Positions 34,246 through 45,986 of a DNA stretch of 64,000 bases are shown here, piece by piece; within the stretch, counting starts at the first letter, position 1, and each line of letters starts with the position of its first letter. The stretch is taken from positions 20,227,268-20,291,267 of the forward strand of contig NW_004955436.1 in NCBI RefSeq assembly GCF_000276665.1, given 5' to 3'. Below the pieces are notes generated by a model. It was not told the DNA's origin. It worked only from the letters and a program-made list of their open reading frames with translations, and made no database searches. The translations under genes were made by a program, and so were the position numbers. The stretch comes from Chinchilla lanigera. Taxonomy: Eukaryota > Chordata > Mammalia > Rodentia > Chinchillidae.

Positions 34246-34341
34246 GGGGCTGGGGATTTCGCTCAGCGGCAAAGCGCCTGCCTGGCAAGCATAAGGTTGT
34301 GAGTTCGGTTCCCGGTACCAGAGAAAAACCAAAAAAAAAAA
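34246..34341 (+). mobile_element. ID-type SINE with degraded A box
   Basis: Same family as 28594. The A-box core reads 'ttcgctcagcgg' (A to C change in 'tagctc'), which may weaken Pol III initiation. The B box 'gttcggttccc' is intact. It is flanked by 'agaaacatgtaaga' (34232-34245) and 'agaaacatgtgaga' (34342-34355). Confidence 0.92.
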
Positions 34342-34355
34342 AGAAACATGTGAGA

Positions 34356-37300
34356 AATTTTGTTTTGTGCCCTTTTTTATACTTTTGCATTTTTGACAAT
34401 TTTTCAATGAGTAATTACTATTTCACTAATCTCTCAAGCCAATGTTTTAACAAACTAAAACAATAAATTTTTCTAACAAAACAAAAAGAGTTAAGCTTAA
34501 ACCAAACCTATAAGAAAACACATAATCTTTGGATAGTTGCCCTGTAGAAGAAACATTAATAAGAAAGTGCATATCTATAAAATATAAAATAAAAATTGAC
34601 CAGGTAGGTGACTGAGGGGCAAAATAGTATGTGCAAATAACAACATGTCTTATCCAAACGGCTGCATAAACAATACATAAATAAATAGCAAATGACTGGG
34701 GTAATGAGGCTGCCTCTAAGCTAGAAACAGTGCAAACGAAAAAGAGCATGCAAGAAGAAAGGACAGTGTTCTAGTTTGGCATAAGCATGGTCACCAAAGA
34801 ATCAACCTAGAAAACCAAAACAAACACAAGAGCTGGGGGCAAAGTGTCCAGTTGACAATATGGTGGAAAAAAAAAAATAGGTTCAGAACAAAGGAATTTG
34901 GGGAATTTGATGTTTCTGTATCATATATTTAAACAACCAGCTTTGTTTTTGTTTTTGTTTTAAGGAGAGTAGTAAAAAAAAAAAAGAAGAAGAAGAAGAA
35001 GAAGAAGAACATTAGCAAAATACCAACATCATAGACCAAAAAAAAATCAAAACAAAAACATTAAAAATGATACAGGGTTTCAGAACAAAATGATAAGAAT
35101 TAACAGTGGTTGTTATATTACAAATTGTTATCATCAACAAAGTTGCTCAGATCCTAGTTTTCTAAAGTAGCATCTTATCAACTTTTCTCACAATATTGGT
35201 CCATTAAAAACAAGATTTTATTTTATTTTTTCTCCAAAGAAGGAGTACAGTGTTAGCTTGGTTATTCTCAGACCAAGTTATTTTTGTATAGTGTTAGGTA
35301 CTGGTGAAGACAAAGATTGCTGCTAATTAATTCCCAGAAAAAAGAGACTTGGGGCATGCACAAGTAGATGAAGAAATAAGATTTAGCACTCACTTTAGCA
35401 GAATGTGTAAGAGGTAAATGCTGCTTTTCTTGTTGCATGCACAGAAAGCCATGAAATTAAAAGAATTTGGGTGAGGTTCTTCCTCTTTTGGAAATAGACA
35501 TGCTCAATGGCACCAGCAGGGTATTATAGTCAACAAGAATTTAGCACTATTCTCCCTACCTCCTCACACCACTGCCACCGCCATGGGTTCCTTTTTACAT
35601 GGTTATCCCTGTAAAACGTCACCCTTAAGAGGGATTCTGTGGGCTAAACATTTGAATTTACAGGCTTTCATGTATACTCAACATAAAAAAACCTAGACAA
35701 ACGAGCCCTCTTGGAGCTTTAGCCCTGGGAGGATCAGAGAAGGTGGAGGAACAGGTCTCCATGAGAAACAGCATGTGATGCTGTCGCTTGGAAGATGGCC
35801 CTATGTAATGTTAGACCAATGTTTTATACCAGGGCAAACTTAACCAGCATGCACTGCAATCTTCAATAAAAAAAAGCATATAACTATGTCTTGCCCTTTA
35901 GAGTCAAGCAAAGGATAATGAACATATTACTGAATAAAAATTTGGAATCTTCATATACAAAATGTTCCCCAAGAGAGTTACAGGTAGCATGAGTGTATGC
36001 CTGATCAATGGGCATGAAATTGTATTTTATTTCTTTCCCAAATGTATTTTTGTTTCCTTAAGTAAGGAAAAATTGCATTTAAAGAAAAAAGCTTCCAGGC
36101 ATTTATTGATCTTTCAGCATGAACTTTTATATTAATGGGTGAGAACAAAATGTGAGCATTTAAGGGGAGGAAAAAAATCTCTATGCAAGCTAATCTTATG
36201 CCAAGCCCGCAGCCAATCTAACTGAATTTTAAGTACACTTGTGAGTTCTTCCTTCTTCCACCTCTAATATATTTTACTGAATGTCGAAACAATTTTTTCA
36301 TTATATGCTTAAAAACTCATTATTAGACAACATTATGGCTCACAGATGGGTTAAGGAGAGGCTTCTCCTGGGGTTTTGCTGTTCATCTTACTTTCTTAGT
36401 CTGAAAGAAAGGACATAGGTGGGCCTTAATTAAAATCTGGCCTTGATGATTCTTAGAGCAGGCAAATTCTAGAGAAATCTTCTAGAAAATGTCACAAATA
36501 TTCAGCACAGTCGATACATTTTAGGAGCTCAGAGTTAACTTCCTCTAATGAGCCTACAATGAAATTGTTTTTGGACTAGCTGCCTGAGGTATCTGAGCTT
36601 TGTTATTGGAACACAAGAAATGTTAGACTCTGAGAAAGGCCACTTGACTCAGCATGGCTTGACACTTTCAAATTCCCTGATTCCAGCACCCTATAGTTTC
36701 TCAATTTACAAATTCATCCATTTAAAGCAATAAAATGATGCGCCTAGGTTCTGCAGAGTTTTTGAAAACTGCTTATTTGTGACGTTTTCCTTCTAGGTAA
36801 GAGCAATTTGGCAAGAACATCTTTCTTTCCCTACTGTCCTGGTGGAGTAAGGTCAGGTTGGCCTCTATACTGTGAGCGTCAAGAACTTAATTGGAACGAT
36901 ATTATTATACTTCACAGTTTACATGAATATAGCTGGCCTCTGTGAAGTGTTGTTTTCCTCCAAAAGAATGACTGCCTTCCTTTTTAAGCCCTTTGGAAAA
37001 ACACAAATAGTTGGTGAGTTTGTTTTAACCCCTTTGTGCTGGCAAGACGTTCTACTCTGCCACCCCTAAAGCAAAAGAATAAAAGAAATACCATGACCTT
37101 AAAGTTTTATTCTAAAACAATTTCCAAAATGAAAACATGGAAAATCATTGGGTCTGTCTTGAATTGGTATGTTCCATAGGTTGTGTACTACCAAACCCGC
37201 CTAGAAAAGGATTTACTTTGTGAGAAGGTAGAACCTGCCATGGTGTGATCTCCATGCATGAATCTGTCATGGTCATTTTTATTGCTAATCCCACTCGTGA

Positions 37301-37640
37301 TGTCCTCACCCAGTCCTGTGGCAGTGGCTCCTTTTTCTGCAAAGGTTTCACCTGTCCTATGCAGCCAAATCTCTGAGTTCTCTTTCCCCCAGAACTATAG
37401 CAGGAAAAGCTACAACTAGAAACCCCATCTTCTCAAGATCAACATTAATGGAACCATGGACTTTTAAAAATCCCATTTCTATTTGTCAGATTTTTATATA
37501 TGTTACTCACCTTCAGCTCAACATTAGAATCTACCACTATGTCCCCAAGTTCTGGACCTGCCTCACCTTCCCCATTTTTTCCCTCAATGGTAACATCTTT
37601 CTCAGCTTTCTGCTGATCCTCTGCTCCTCTAGCTGGCTTT
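34356..37640. other. Unassigned non-coding stretch
   Basis: Contains an (AAG)n run at about 34974-35009 and several poly(A/T) runs. No exon, RNA gene or confident repeat is seen. The stretch at about 35440-35860 is less AT-rich and unassigned. Confidence 0.4.
34974..35009. repeat. (A)n/(AAG)n microsatellite
   Basis: An A run followed by about nine AAG/GAA units. Confidence 0.9.
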
Positions 37641-37656
37641 CTTTCACTGTCTTCTT

Positions 37657-37762
37657 TCGCTTTTTGTGCAGAGAATCTTCTTGATTCTTTCTCAGTGGTC
37701 TCACCTGTATGGTCGCTTTTTGTGCAGAGAATCTTCTTGATTCTTTCTCCGTGGTCTCACCT
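37657..37762. repeat. 56-bp tandem duplication
   Basis: Two adjacent copies with period 56: 37657-37712 and 37713-37762. Each starts 'tcgctttttgtgcagagaat' and contains 'cttcttgattctttctc(a/c)' then 'gtggtctcacctg'. There is one mismatch over the first 50 bases, so the duplication is recent. It creates a repeated peptide (RFSAQKATIQVRPLRKNQEDSLHKK-type, not a known family) in the minus-strand frame 37537-37791. Confidence 0.9.
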
Positions 37763-38019
37763 GGTTTACTCCTTCCTGTATGTCTCCACAACCATTGCCC
37801 ACCTTAGCCAGTCCTTGCTACCTATCTTTACATGACTAGGACATCTTAAGTATTGGTGCTAAATTTCTCTGCTTCTAGTCCTTCCTGATTATGAAGGCTC
37901 AAGATTGCCTAATGCATTTATCTAAACTCTTCTGGCCTTCAGTTTTAATGTACCACATGGCCCACCTGTTCTACCACATTACCACAAAACTTACGACCCC
38001 AAAGATGGATCCTAGCTCC

Positions 38020-38135
38020 GGGGCTCACCAGTTGAGAGAGCTCCAGCAAATAGCTTTACCTCTCTGAATGTCAACTTTCTTATAGGCCCTGCTACTAGCA
38101 CCCATCTCAGAGAAATACTGAGAGTGAGACAATAC
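38020..38135 (+). repeat. MIR SINE fragment
   Basis: Diverged sense MIR: 'agctccagcaaatagcttta', 'cctctctgaatgtcaac' and 'ctactagcacccatctcaga'. Confidence 0.5.
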
Positions 38136-38789
38136 TCTCTTCACAGTGATTTTCGTCTGGTTCTTTGGTCAATATTTTCTTTCCCTTTTCAGTAACAAAA
38201 ATGCAACAGAAAGTCAACACTTTCAATTAATTTCAGTGATTAATTTCTTGTCACCATGGTATTTTTTGTAGAAAAGCTCTCTAACTCCATGTACATACTC
38301 TCACAAATATGTTGACCACATGCCACATTATCATGCTCTTGCTTACACATTACATTACCTTCTGTTATCCTTTTTGTTTTTCTCTTATATAAGTCTCTTT
38401 CTCTTTCCAAAATTAATTTAAATTTCCAAAAGGCATAAACATTATTTTCTGTAAGCCACGTGATAAGAACTGAATACTGTGCTGAGCACAAAATACTTTG
38501 CCCCCAAGCTGAGAATCTCAGATTTACATTTCATAAATTATTATTTATTAACCATAATATCAGTTACCTTCCCCTCCCTCTCTTCTTGCTACGGTCAAAT
38601 TCCTCGAGTAGATTCTAATCATCTCAATCCAAGGTTCTAATATCTGAGCCCTACTCCCTGAACCCCTAGTAATTTGCTCACTCACTCATGAGGAGGATGG
38701 AAGACTAAAGGACAGCCAGTGAGACCGGAACAGGAGAAAGTGAGAGGACACAGAGAAAGATTAAGTCCAAGACAAAGGGAGAGCCGGAA

Positions 38790-38951
38790 CAGGCACAAGT
38801 CTATTGGAGACGGCACAATAGCTGAGCGCATGCCTTCGGGACCTAGACCTCTGAGGATCCTGATCATTTAACCGTGAGCAGATTCCACTTCCTCTCTGCG
38901 ATTCCTTAGTTGTACAGTGGGAACAATAATAATAATAATAATAATATAATA
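38790..38951 (+). repeat. MIR SINE with (AAT)n tail
   Basis: Sense MIR: 'ggcacaatagctgagcgcat', 'tgatcatttaaccgtgagca', 'cacttcctctctgcgattcc', 'gttgtacagtgggaacaat'. It then runs into an (AAT)n microsatellite at 38924-38951 that grew from the MIR 'aataata' block. Confidence 0.7.
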
Positions 38952-40181
38952 AAAGTTTGGTGTTACTCATCTGCTCTCCAGGAAACAGATTCTGAAGTAG
39001 AAATTTGTATACAGTGCACTCTTAGAAAGAATGTCAGAAGCCAGTGAGAAAAAGACGGAGACGAAGGAGATGTCGAAGTGTAGAGCAGTTGCGACAGAGA
39101 CCTCAAGTAATCCCACAGGGCTCTGAAGAGACATGGACTGGCCATTGAATGCAGGCTGTCCCTAGCAAAGGACAGCTCCTTCTGGCCAAGGTCAATGTCT
39201 AGGAAGGGATTTAGCTATGAGCTGTCAATACCCAGAAGACAAGGAAGTGGATGCCCTGATCCTGAAAGGGAGTATGCGTGTCCCAGCACCCCATGCATTA
39301 CAGCTGGTTGAAGGACAAGGTAAATTAATACACATAAATAACTTAGGCTGTATCTGGCATATTTTAGCTCAAGATCCATGCTAGCATATCAGTCTCATTC
39401 CCTAGGAGATCTCTTTACCTGAGGATTTCCTGGGTAAAATTTGAAAAGAAGGTTAGCCATATTTCTTTTCATTTTGATGTCTGTTGCAGCTAAACTCTGT
39501 AAATATTTATGCATTCATTTGATTATTTATGTGTTTGATTTTCAGCCTATTACATAATTCCTTGGCTTGTTGTACTTTCAGATGTTTATTTCCATACTGC
39601 CTATCACAGCTTTAAGCAAATAGAGGAGAACAGTATCTTCCTGCCTGAACATGATCACCCTTGAACACACGCCAGAACAACTGATGGTTACTTAAAGAGT
39701 AAATTAATTCAGAGGTTGTGAAGAGCAAGATGATTTTTTTTAACTTAAATTTTTAAAATCCATTATATTTATTATTGCAAGGTGATATTTTAAAAATAAG
39801 ACCAAACTTGAAGTCATACTTAAGTGCCACCAGGACCGGAATTTAGTAAAGCCCTGAATGGAGTATCCTTTCAACTGTACTTTGGAGCTTCTCTTTCCAC
39901 TTGGAAATATTCTGAGGCAATGACTTTCTCATCCTGAGCCCTAGATAAACAGCAACCAATGCTTGGGGACCCTGTGGCTGTTATTACAAGAAGCCTAATT
40001 TATGTGTGTAGCTACCCAACTCAGAATCTTGTTGGTCAAAGGATGTAAAATTTCCGTTAAGAGGAGTATATTCAAGAGATGTAATGTGGTGACTATAATT
40101 AATTACCATGTATTTTATCCTTGATAATTGCTAGGTCGGTAGACTTTAAGTGTACTCACTGTAAAAAAATACATATGTGAC
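38952..40181. other. Unassigned non-coding stretch
   Basis: No recognisable gene or repeat. Confidence 0.4.
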
Positions 40182-40340
40182 TCTGGGCTTGGTGGCTCAC
40201 ACCTGTAATCCCAGCACTTGGGAAACTGAAGCAGGAGGATCGTGGTGAGTTTGAGGTCAGCCTAGGCTATATAAGTGAGTCCAAGGCCAGCCTGCACTAC
40301 ATAGCAAGACCCTGTCTCAATTAAAAAAAAAAAAAAAAAA
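40182..40340 (+). mobile_element. B1-type SINE
   Basis: Full-length 7SL-derived SINE: 'gggcttggtggctcacacct', 'gtaatcccagcacttggg', 'gaagcaggaggatcgtgg'. It contains the internal duplicated block ('gaggtcagcctaggctata' / 'caaggccagcctgcactac'), 'gcaagaccctgtctcaatt' and an 18-base poly(A). It is followed at once by a three-fold 'aatctgttaaagt' tandem repeat (40351-40393). Confidence 0.9.
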
Positions 40341-40350
40341 GTATGTGAGG

Positions 40351-40393
40351 TAATCTGTTAAAGTAATCTGTTAAAGTCAATCTGTTAAAGTTA
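40351..40393. repeat. Short tandem triplication
   Basis: 'taatctgttaaag' is repeated three times with 13-17 base spacing, next to the B1 tail. Confidence 0.85.
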
Positions 40394-40655
40394 ACTAACT
40401 TGATTAAGCCATTCCACATGTATACATATTTCAAGACATGTTTTACATATAAATATATATAATTTTTAGTCAGTTAAAAATAAATAAATTTAGAAAAATT
40501 AATAGATTGCATCTTTTACCACATTTACCAGTATTTGTCAAAATAATATAATTCCTTGATTAAAAATGTGCAAATTTGTTTACTAACGTTATTGAAAAAC
40601 TAGTTTTCTCTTTTAAATTATTTTAAGAAATATTTAATATAGAAAAACCATTGTA

Positions 40656-40763
40656 GGGGCTGGGGATTTAGCTCAGTGGCAAAAGCGCCTGCCTGGCAAG
40701 CGCAAGGTCGTGAGTTCAGTTCCCGGTACCAGAGAAAAACAAAAAACAAAACAAAACAAAAAA
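40656..40763 (+). mobile_element. ID-type SINE, intact Pol III boxes
   Basis: Starts 'ggggctggggatttagctca'. The A box 'tagctcagtgg' and B box 'gttcagttccc' are both intact, followed by an AAAAC-type tail. It is flanked by 'agaaaaaccattgta' (40641-40655) and 'agaaataccattgta' (40764-40778), one mismatch in 15. A recent insertion of the same family as 28594. Confidence 0.93.
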
Positions 40764-40954
40764 AGAAATACCATTGTATCCACTGTGGTAAGAAAATTAA
40801 TCCATAAACTCTAAACCTCCACATTCCTCTCATCTCTAACACTCTTTTTCATCCAGAAGGTCTCAGAAACACTAATCACCCCTTACAGCTATAGATAAAT
40901 GTCTCCTGAATCTGTGAATATCTTTTCTATAACAGAAAAAACAAAACCCCACAT

Positions 40955-41335
40955 AAATTCATACTTACTTATTGCACTCTTAGTTTGTGCCAGATACTAT
41001 CCTAAATGCTGGAAATATAATACCGAGCAAATATATACATTGTCTGTTCACCTGTAGCTTACAGTCTAGTAGAAATCGCAACCCATAAAAGAAAAATCTA
41101 TACTTCTGATAAATGACATCAAAGAGAAATAAAGGGTGTGCTGAGTAATCACTTTAGGGGAAGTTGTTTTGGGTCGGATGGGCAGGAGGAGCGGGAAACA
41201 CTAGGAAGAGAAGTACTGCTTATGCTGAGAGGCAGAGGCTGAGTAGGAATTCACCAGCAGGACTGACGGGAGAACCGGCTGGAGAGAGAATATGGTACGG
41301 AAGCAAGGTGGGCATGGACACGCCCACCTGCAATT
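40955..41335 (-). repeat. L2 LINE fragment
   Basis: The antisense L2 block 'gtgccagatactatcctaaa', 'tgctggaaatataataccga', 'gcttacagtctagtagaaat', followed by the more distal 'gggaaacactaggaagagaa' and 'ggcagaggctgagtaggaat'. It is highly diverged. Confidence 0.6.
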
Positions 41336-43250
41336 TACAAGAATGAAATTTAGAGATCAATTTAATTGAAAGCTTAACATTCGGGTTTTTTAAAGTTGCT
41401 TACTTCAAAAACAATGGCAAGAAAATGCATAGTTGGGGTGCTTTGGGTGGGTTTTGTTTTGTTTTTTGGTTTAGCAGCGAAATACTCATTCAACTTCAGG
41501 ATCAGCCATCATAGTAGGTGTTAAAAGTACAGGGTGGGCAGGTCAGTGTCCGTCTTCCAGAAATGGTTGGTGCAGCCAGCAGGGGAGCTTGGGAGGCAGT
41601 TCCACAAGGAAGGGCAGCGCTGGGAAGGGGCTAGTACAAAGAGAGAAGACAACCCCGAGAAGGGGCCCTTAACTTCAAAGAAGGCCTCCTGCTGGACTTA
41701 GCATCTAATTGGAGATGTGCTCTAGGGTCAGCGCCACAATAGCAGCCAGCAAAAAGGTACAGAACAGCTGATGGGAGAGGATTATTTTGCCTACAAACAC
41801 TGGGGAGCCTGGAAGGAAGCTGTGACCCAGAAGAGGGACCTCGAAGGAGGCCGAAGTGGGAGGATGATGCATGAAGGAGACAGAGAGCAGGAGATCATTT
41901 AAGCCTTAGAATTTTTAGTTTAGAAAAGAAGGGAAATAAATTGAAATACACTTAAAATTAAACTAATACATCAAAAAATAATTTCCCGCTACATGAAAAG
42001 CAAAGCCAAGTGATTTGGTATTATTTCACTTAATGCTTTGCAACAGTTTTTTTCCAACCAGGCGAAAGTGCGTCTCCTTTCAATTTATCCCATGTCTCTT
42101 CTTCAGTCAGACTTCTTAAATTTTGTACACACTGTCTGTCAAATCACAAGAGGGGGCCACTTTTACATAAGGTCCTTATCATAGATATGCCATGCATTTT
42201 TAAAATAATGCGAATACTAATAATGGAAGCCACATTATCTTAGCATTTCCTGAGTGTTGTGGCTTTGATAGTGAGCTCTTTCTGGTATTCTAAGAGAGGA
42301 CATTCATTCTGGAGTTTTGTTTGTTATCTCTTCAAACATGCCCTTCTGTGCTCACTCTTCTTTAATTAGTGAAACTGTTGAAGAGCAAAAGCTTCTTTTC
42401 CTTGGGGAACTAGAATCTTGTAACACGGACCTGCTGCAGGCTGCAGCAAGAGGGGGATCCCTGATCATACACCTTCCTCTGGCCCTCAGCGCTTGAGTTT
42501 GCATTCTGATTCCCTTGCATGTGTGAGTAAGACAGGAATTCTACATAGACAAGAACAAGAAGCTGGCAGTGGAAGAAGCAGAGAACTAGTAGACGGAAGC
42601 GGGTGGTCAGGAAGAAACAAAGAGGAGGAGAGTTTAGAACAGCAAACAGGAGAAGAGAGTGTCAAGGGACTTGAGCACTCTTTTTCTACTAGGTTACCAA
42701 GGTTTCTTAAATCATAAAAGTCCTAGCAGTTATCTCATTACCATTTGGCCACATTTTATAATGATCAGGTATTCCCAGGAGGCTGCATGCCTGGCATTTT
42801 TTAGTAACTCAATTCATTTCTGACCATAGTCTCAAGCATGCTGGCACACCCCACGAATATTATCCAGTGGACTTGTACTGAAAGCCAAGCTCTGCCTTGA
42901 AGAATTCCATCTACTTTCCCACTGCCTAATCAACATAGAAGGTAAGAAAAAGGACAGAAATTGCTTCGATCTGCACTTTGCATTCAGGGAAAGTGCTAGG
43001 AAAATTTATTGTAATGTCTGAAGTTACAGAGTCAATCAAAGGCAATGCCAGCCTGTGCTCTACTATTGCATTCAATCTGCTTCTCTCAGTGCATCACAAT
43101 GGATTATTCATTTGAGTCGAGTCATCTGTTAGCCATGAAACAAGCAAAAAGATAGTTCTTTGGTGGTATAATTTTTTCCCTTAACACTGCACCTTTTGAG
43201 AAAAGAATATATTTACCCTGAGCGTAACAGAATGTATTAAAACCCTGCTT
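41336..43250. other. Unassigned non-coding stretch
   Basis: No gene, RNA gene or confident repeat. The short frame at 42493-42717 has no recognisable motif. Confidence 0.4.
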
Positions 43251-43253
43251 GTG

Positions 43254-43440
43254 AGCTGGCCATAGTGGCGCATGCCTGAAACCCCAGCACCCTAGGAGTC
43301 TGAGGTAGTAGGATCAAAGGTTTAAGGCCAACCTGGGCAACATAGTGAGACCCTGTCTCAAAACAAAAAAGAGTAAGAAGGGGTTGGGAATGTGCTTCGA
43401 GTGAAGGCCTTGGGTTCAATTCCCAGTACCACAAACAAAA
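43254..43440 (+). mobile_element. Composite 7SL-tRNA SINE
   Basis: The clearest copy of the dimeric family. A 7SL half ('agctggccatagtggcgcat', 'gccaacctgggcaacatag', 'gagaccctgtctcaaaac') is joined by an A-rich linker to a tRNA/ID half ('ggggttgggaatgtgcttcg', 'cttgggttcaattcccagta'). Possible diverged target duplications are 'aaccctgcttgt' (about 43241) and 'aacctccttgtta' (about 43445). The order 7SL then tRNA is that of MEN-type rodent SINEs rather than mouse B4, where the ID part comes first; the family name is inference. Confidence 0.85.
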
Positions 43441-43444
43441 AAAA

Positions 43445-44149
43445 ACCTCCTTGTTAGTTTTGGGGCCTTTAATGGCAAGTATGATGTGCTCTTGTTTGTA
43501 ACGTCTCTCTAAACTCCCTCCTGTTGCCAGTGAGCCCTGGCCCAGACTTGTGCACTATACAGCAGAGGAAGCACTTAAGGAGCAGGGTAGCTAATATTTA
43601 TTTGAAAGACAATTTTTATTTAGATTCATGCTTCACTTCATGCTTTCAGTAGATCACTACTAGAGAAAGGCAGAAATAACTGGACATGCCACAGATTCCA
43701 AGTGCCGTGTTTGCCTCTGGTAAAGGAACTCAACTTCTGTATTTCAAATGTGGTCTCCAGTCTCTCAGAGATGGTCTTGGGGACCCTGAATGGCATATGA
43801 GCTCCTCCCACACTTCACAACAGCACAGAGCTGGTTTTCAAATGGAGTCATTCAGTTAAACAAGGGCGTAACAATGGGAAGTGGTGGATCCACTCTCCAG
43901 CTGGTGCTAAACTGCGTGGGGTATTATGAAATCCTTTCCCCAAGCCTCGCATCTTCCTTCTGTCCAATAAATCCTTCTACAGAATCCATATACTTCAGGG
44001 TTCAACAACTGCAGCCTGAGCACTGACAATCTCCTGATTCTTTCTCCAGGGGGTATGCATATCTACAGGGTTCACGGCTTTCTGCGACTTAGACAACCTC
44101 CGTTGACACCATCTTGTAACACAGTGTGAGGGTATTTGATTTTATAGAA
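43445..44149. other. Unassigned non-coding stretch
   Basis: No recognisable gene or repeat. Confidence 0.4.
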
Positions 44150-44330
44150 TTATTGAATGTAAAGGGCCAACAGGGAACCTGAAAATCGAAACTCAATGTG
44201 TTATAAATCCAAGAGATGAAGTGACTTCTCCAGTGATGTCAACAAACAGTGACCCAACCAGGACTTTACCCCTGGTATCTTGGGCACCAGCCTGACTCTC
44301 CCTGTATCTTGTTTTCTACATCATAATATC
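44150..44330 (-). repeat. Possible MIR fragment
   Basis: The antisense-like block 'agagatgaagtgacttctcc', then 'aacagtgacccaaccaggac', 'tttacccctggtatcttggg' resembles the MIR 'taagtgacttgcccaag ... gaacccaggtctcc' region. It is weak. Confidence 0.4.
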
Positions 44331-45182
44331 CATGAATGAGGGACCTGGCCCAGTTCACTGGTCACTACATGTCTGGCTTCGAGCATAGTGTCTGACACAG
44401 CCCAGAGGGAGGAAAAGAAAGAAGAAATCATTAATGGTTGAATCCTGACTCTAACTCAGATTTGTCTCAAGTGTTTTAGCTTATGCATTTGGACATGGAA
44501 TCATGGTGGAGAAAAAAAAACAGACAAAGGCTCAGCAGGCCCATGGGGAGCAGCGTGCAGTTTGCAGAAAAAAGCTAAGGGTGTTTAGAAATATAAAGCA
44601 TATGAGACAGAGAGCAAGTTCACTCCTTTTCCCTGCTCAAGCATGAGACAGGGATACTTCACAGAGCTGTCTGCCAAATTCTGATCCATACCCTCCCTCC
44701 TTCTGGGAGACCTTGCTCACCTTGAAGCATTCCCTCTGAAGGCCACTTGTACAAGGACAGGTTTGAATGCAATCTCCTGCACCCCTCTGAGGTCACCTGG
44801 AGCCCCACTTATACCAAACTCCACTGCAGAGTGTGAGAAGAAGCAGTGCAGCAGGAAGTTCATGAGGACCTCAAGTTCCTGCAGTGCCATTGTTCTACCA
44901 CCCCTGCCCCTGGCACTACAACTGCCACTATCCCCCTTTCCCATCCTTACTGCATGTACATACAGTGTACATAATCTCTTATGCCCCACAATGATCCCCA
45001 TTCTCACAGTCCAGCCAATGAAATACTAAAGTGCTTCACATATCTATTTTCTGATTTAGAATCTCTCCTGGATTTCCTTCCATGATTCACCAACAATATT
45101 TTAAAGGTCAAAAGCAAAATTTCCAAATCGTATGAACACAATGGATCTTTATTATTAGGAAGCAGCATACTTGTGCTTTTTC
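44331..45182. other. Unassigned non-coding stretch
   Basis: No confident feature. Two opposing frames at 44717-45029 share the same DNA and are treated as chance. Confidence 0.4.
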
Positions 45183-45986
45183 TACTCCCTAAAGTTTATT
45201 TGTAAGCCCCTAAATTAAAATTTATAATGTTTCATTGTCACTCACAGATACGTACAGAGAGGTGAAGAATGTGAGTGGCTGGACAGTAGCAAATGTTCCC
45301 AGCAAGTAGAGCAAGGCAGTGCTCTTCAGGAGATGTAAGTAGTTTTTGTTATTTCTACATGCAGCATTTGTGATTTCCCATACTGCGTAAAATGTATCTG
45401 TAACTCCAAACTTCATAGTCCAGTGCTTCTTCAGCTATCTGGGGACATGCGCAGAGCCACAAAACATCTGAGTCTCCTGCTCAACTCACATTCTAGCTGA
45501 CATTGAAGAAGGTTGCACTCTTTCTTCTTGTTTCAGCTGTCATACAATAAACAAATACCTTTTAGGTAGCCTATTTAGTACCATGTTTCTCACATTTTTG
45601 TGCATTGTGTTGGAGATTTCACTTTCAGAGATTTTGAAATGCTCCAGGGTTAGTGCTGATATTTATCTAGTGCTCCTTGGTACATGACGAATGTGATGTG
45701 CCTTACATGGAAAAGGTAAGTTTTGTTCAGACATGAGCTATATGGTGCTGTTGGCTGTGGGCTCGATATTCATGAATCAACAATATACATTGAATAAGGT
45801 GCCTTTAAACAGAAGCATCCATAAAATGAGGTTTGGGACCAATAGGTTGATAAAAATACTGTGACCAGAGGCTCAAAGGAACCTAACCCTACCTGTCCAC
45901 TAGGAAAAATAGTTTAATATTCTCTAACTCAGTACTTGAGGCAACTTTATAGAAATAACTACTGCAAATAATGAGAATCAAGTATC
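45183..45986. mobile_element. TIR DNA transposon, copy 2 (longer)
   Basis: Same family and orientation as 33118-33718. Shared landmarks are 'cacattctagctgacattga', 'tgttggctgtgggctcgata', 'caatatacattgaataaggt', 'gcctttaaacagaagcatcc', 'gaccagaggctcaaaggaac' and the right end 'aaataatgagaatcaagta'. It holds about 200 bp of extra internal sequence relative to copy 1. The left inverted end is not recognisable, so the start is approximate. Confidence 0.7.

Noticed and set aside
34096..34407. Minus-strand 103-codon frame
   Set aside because: It crosses the ID SINE at 34246-34341 and is a SINE-derived artefact. The same applies to 40618-40842 and 57752-57973.
17182..35009. CRISPR array or other prokaryotic repeat system among the short repeats
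   Set aside because: Repeats are microsatellites and dispersed SINE/LINE copies with no regular spacer architecture; the DNA is mammalian.
37537..37791. Minus-strand frame with a repeated Gln/Lys/Asn-rich peptide as a repeat protein
   Set aside because: The repeat is the recent 56-bp DNA duplication; 56 is not a multiple of three, so the second copy shifts phase, and no family matches.
40682..40740. tRNA-like sequences at the ID copies as real tRNA genes
   Set aside because: They are SINEs: extra 5' and 3' sequence, poly(A) tails and target duplications, and no proper acceptor stem closure.
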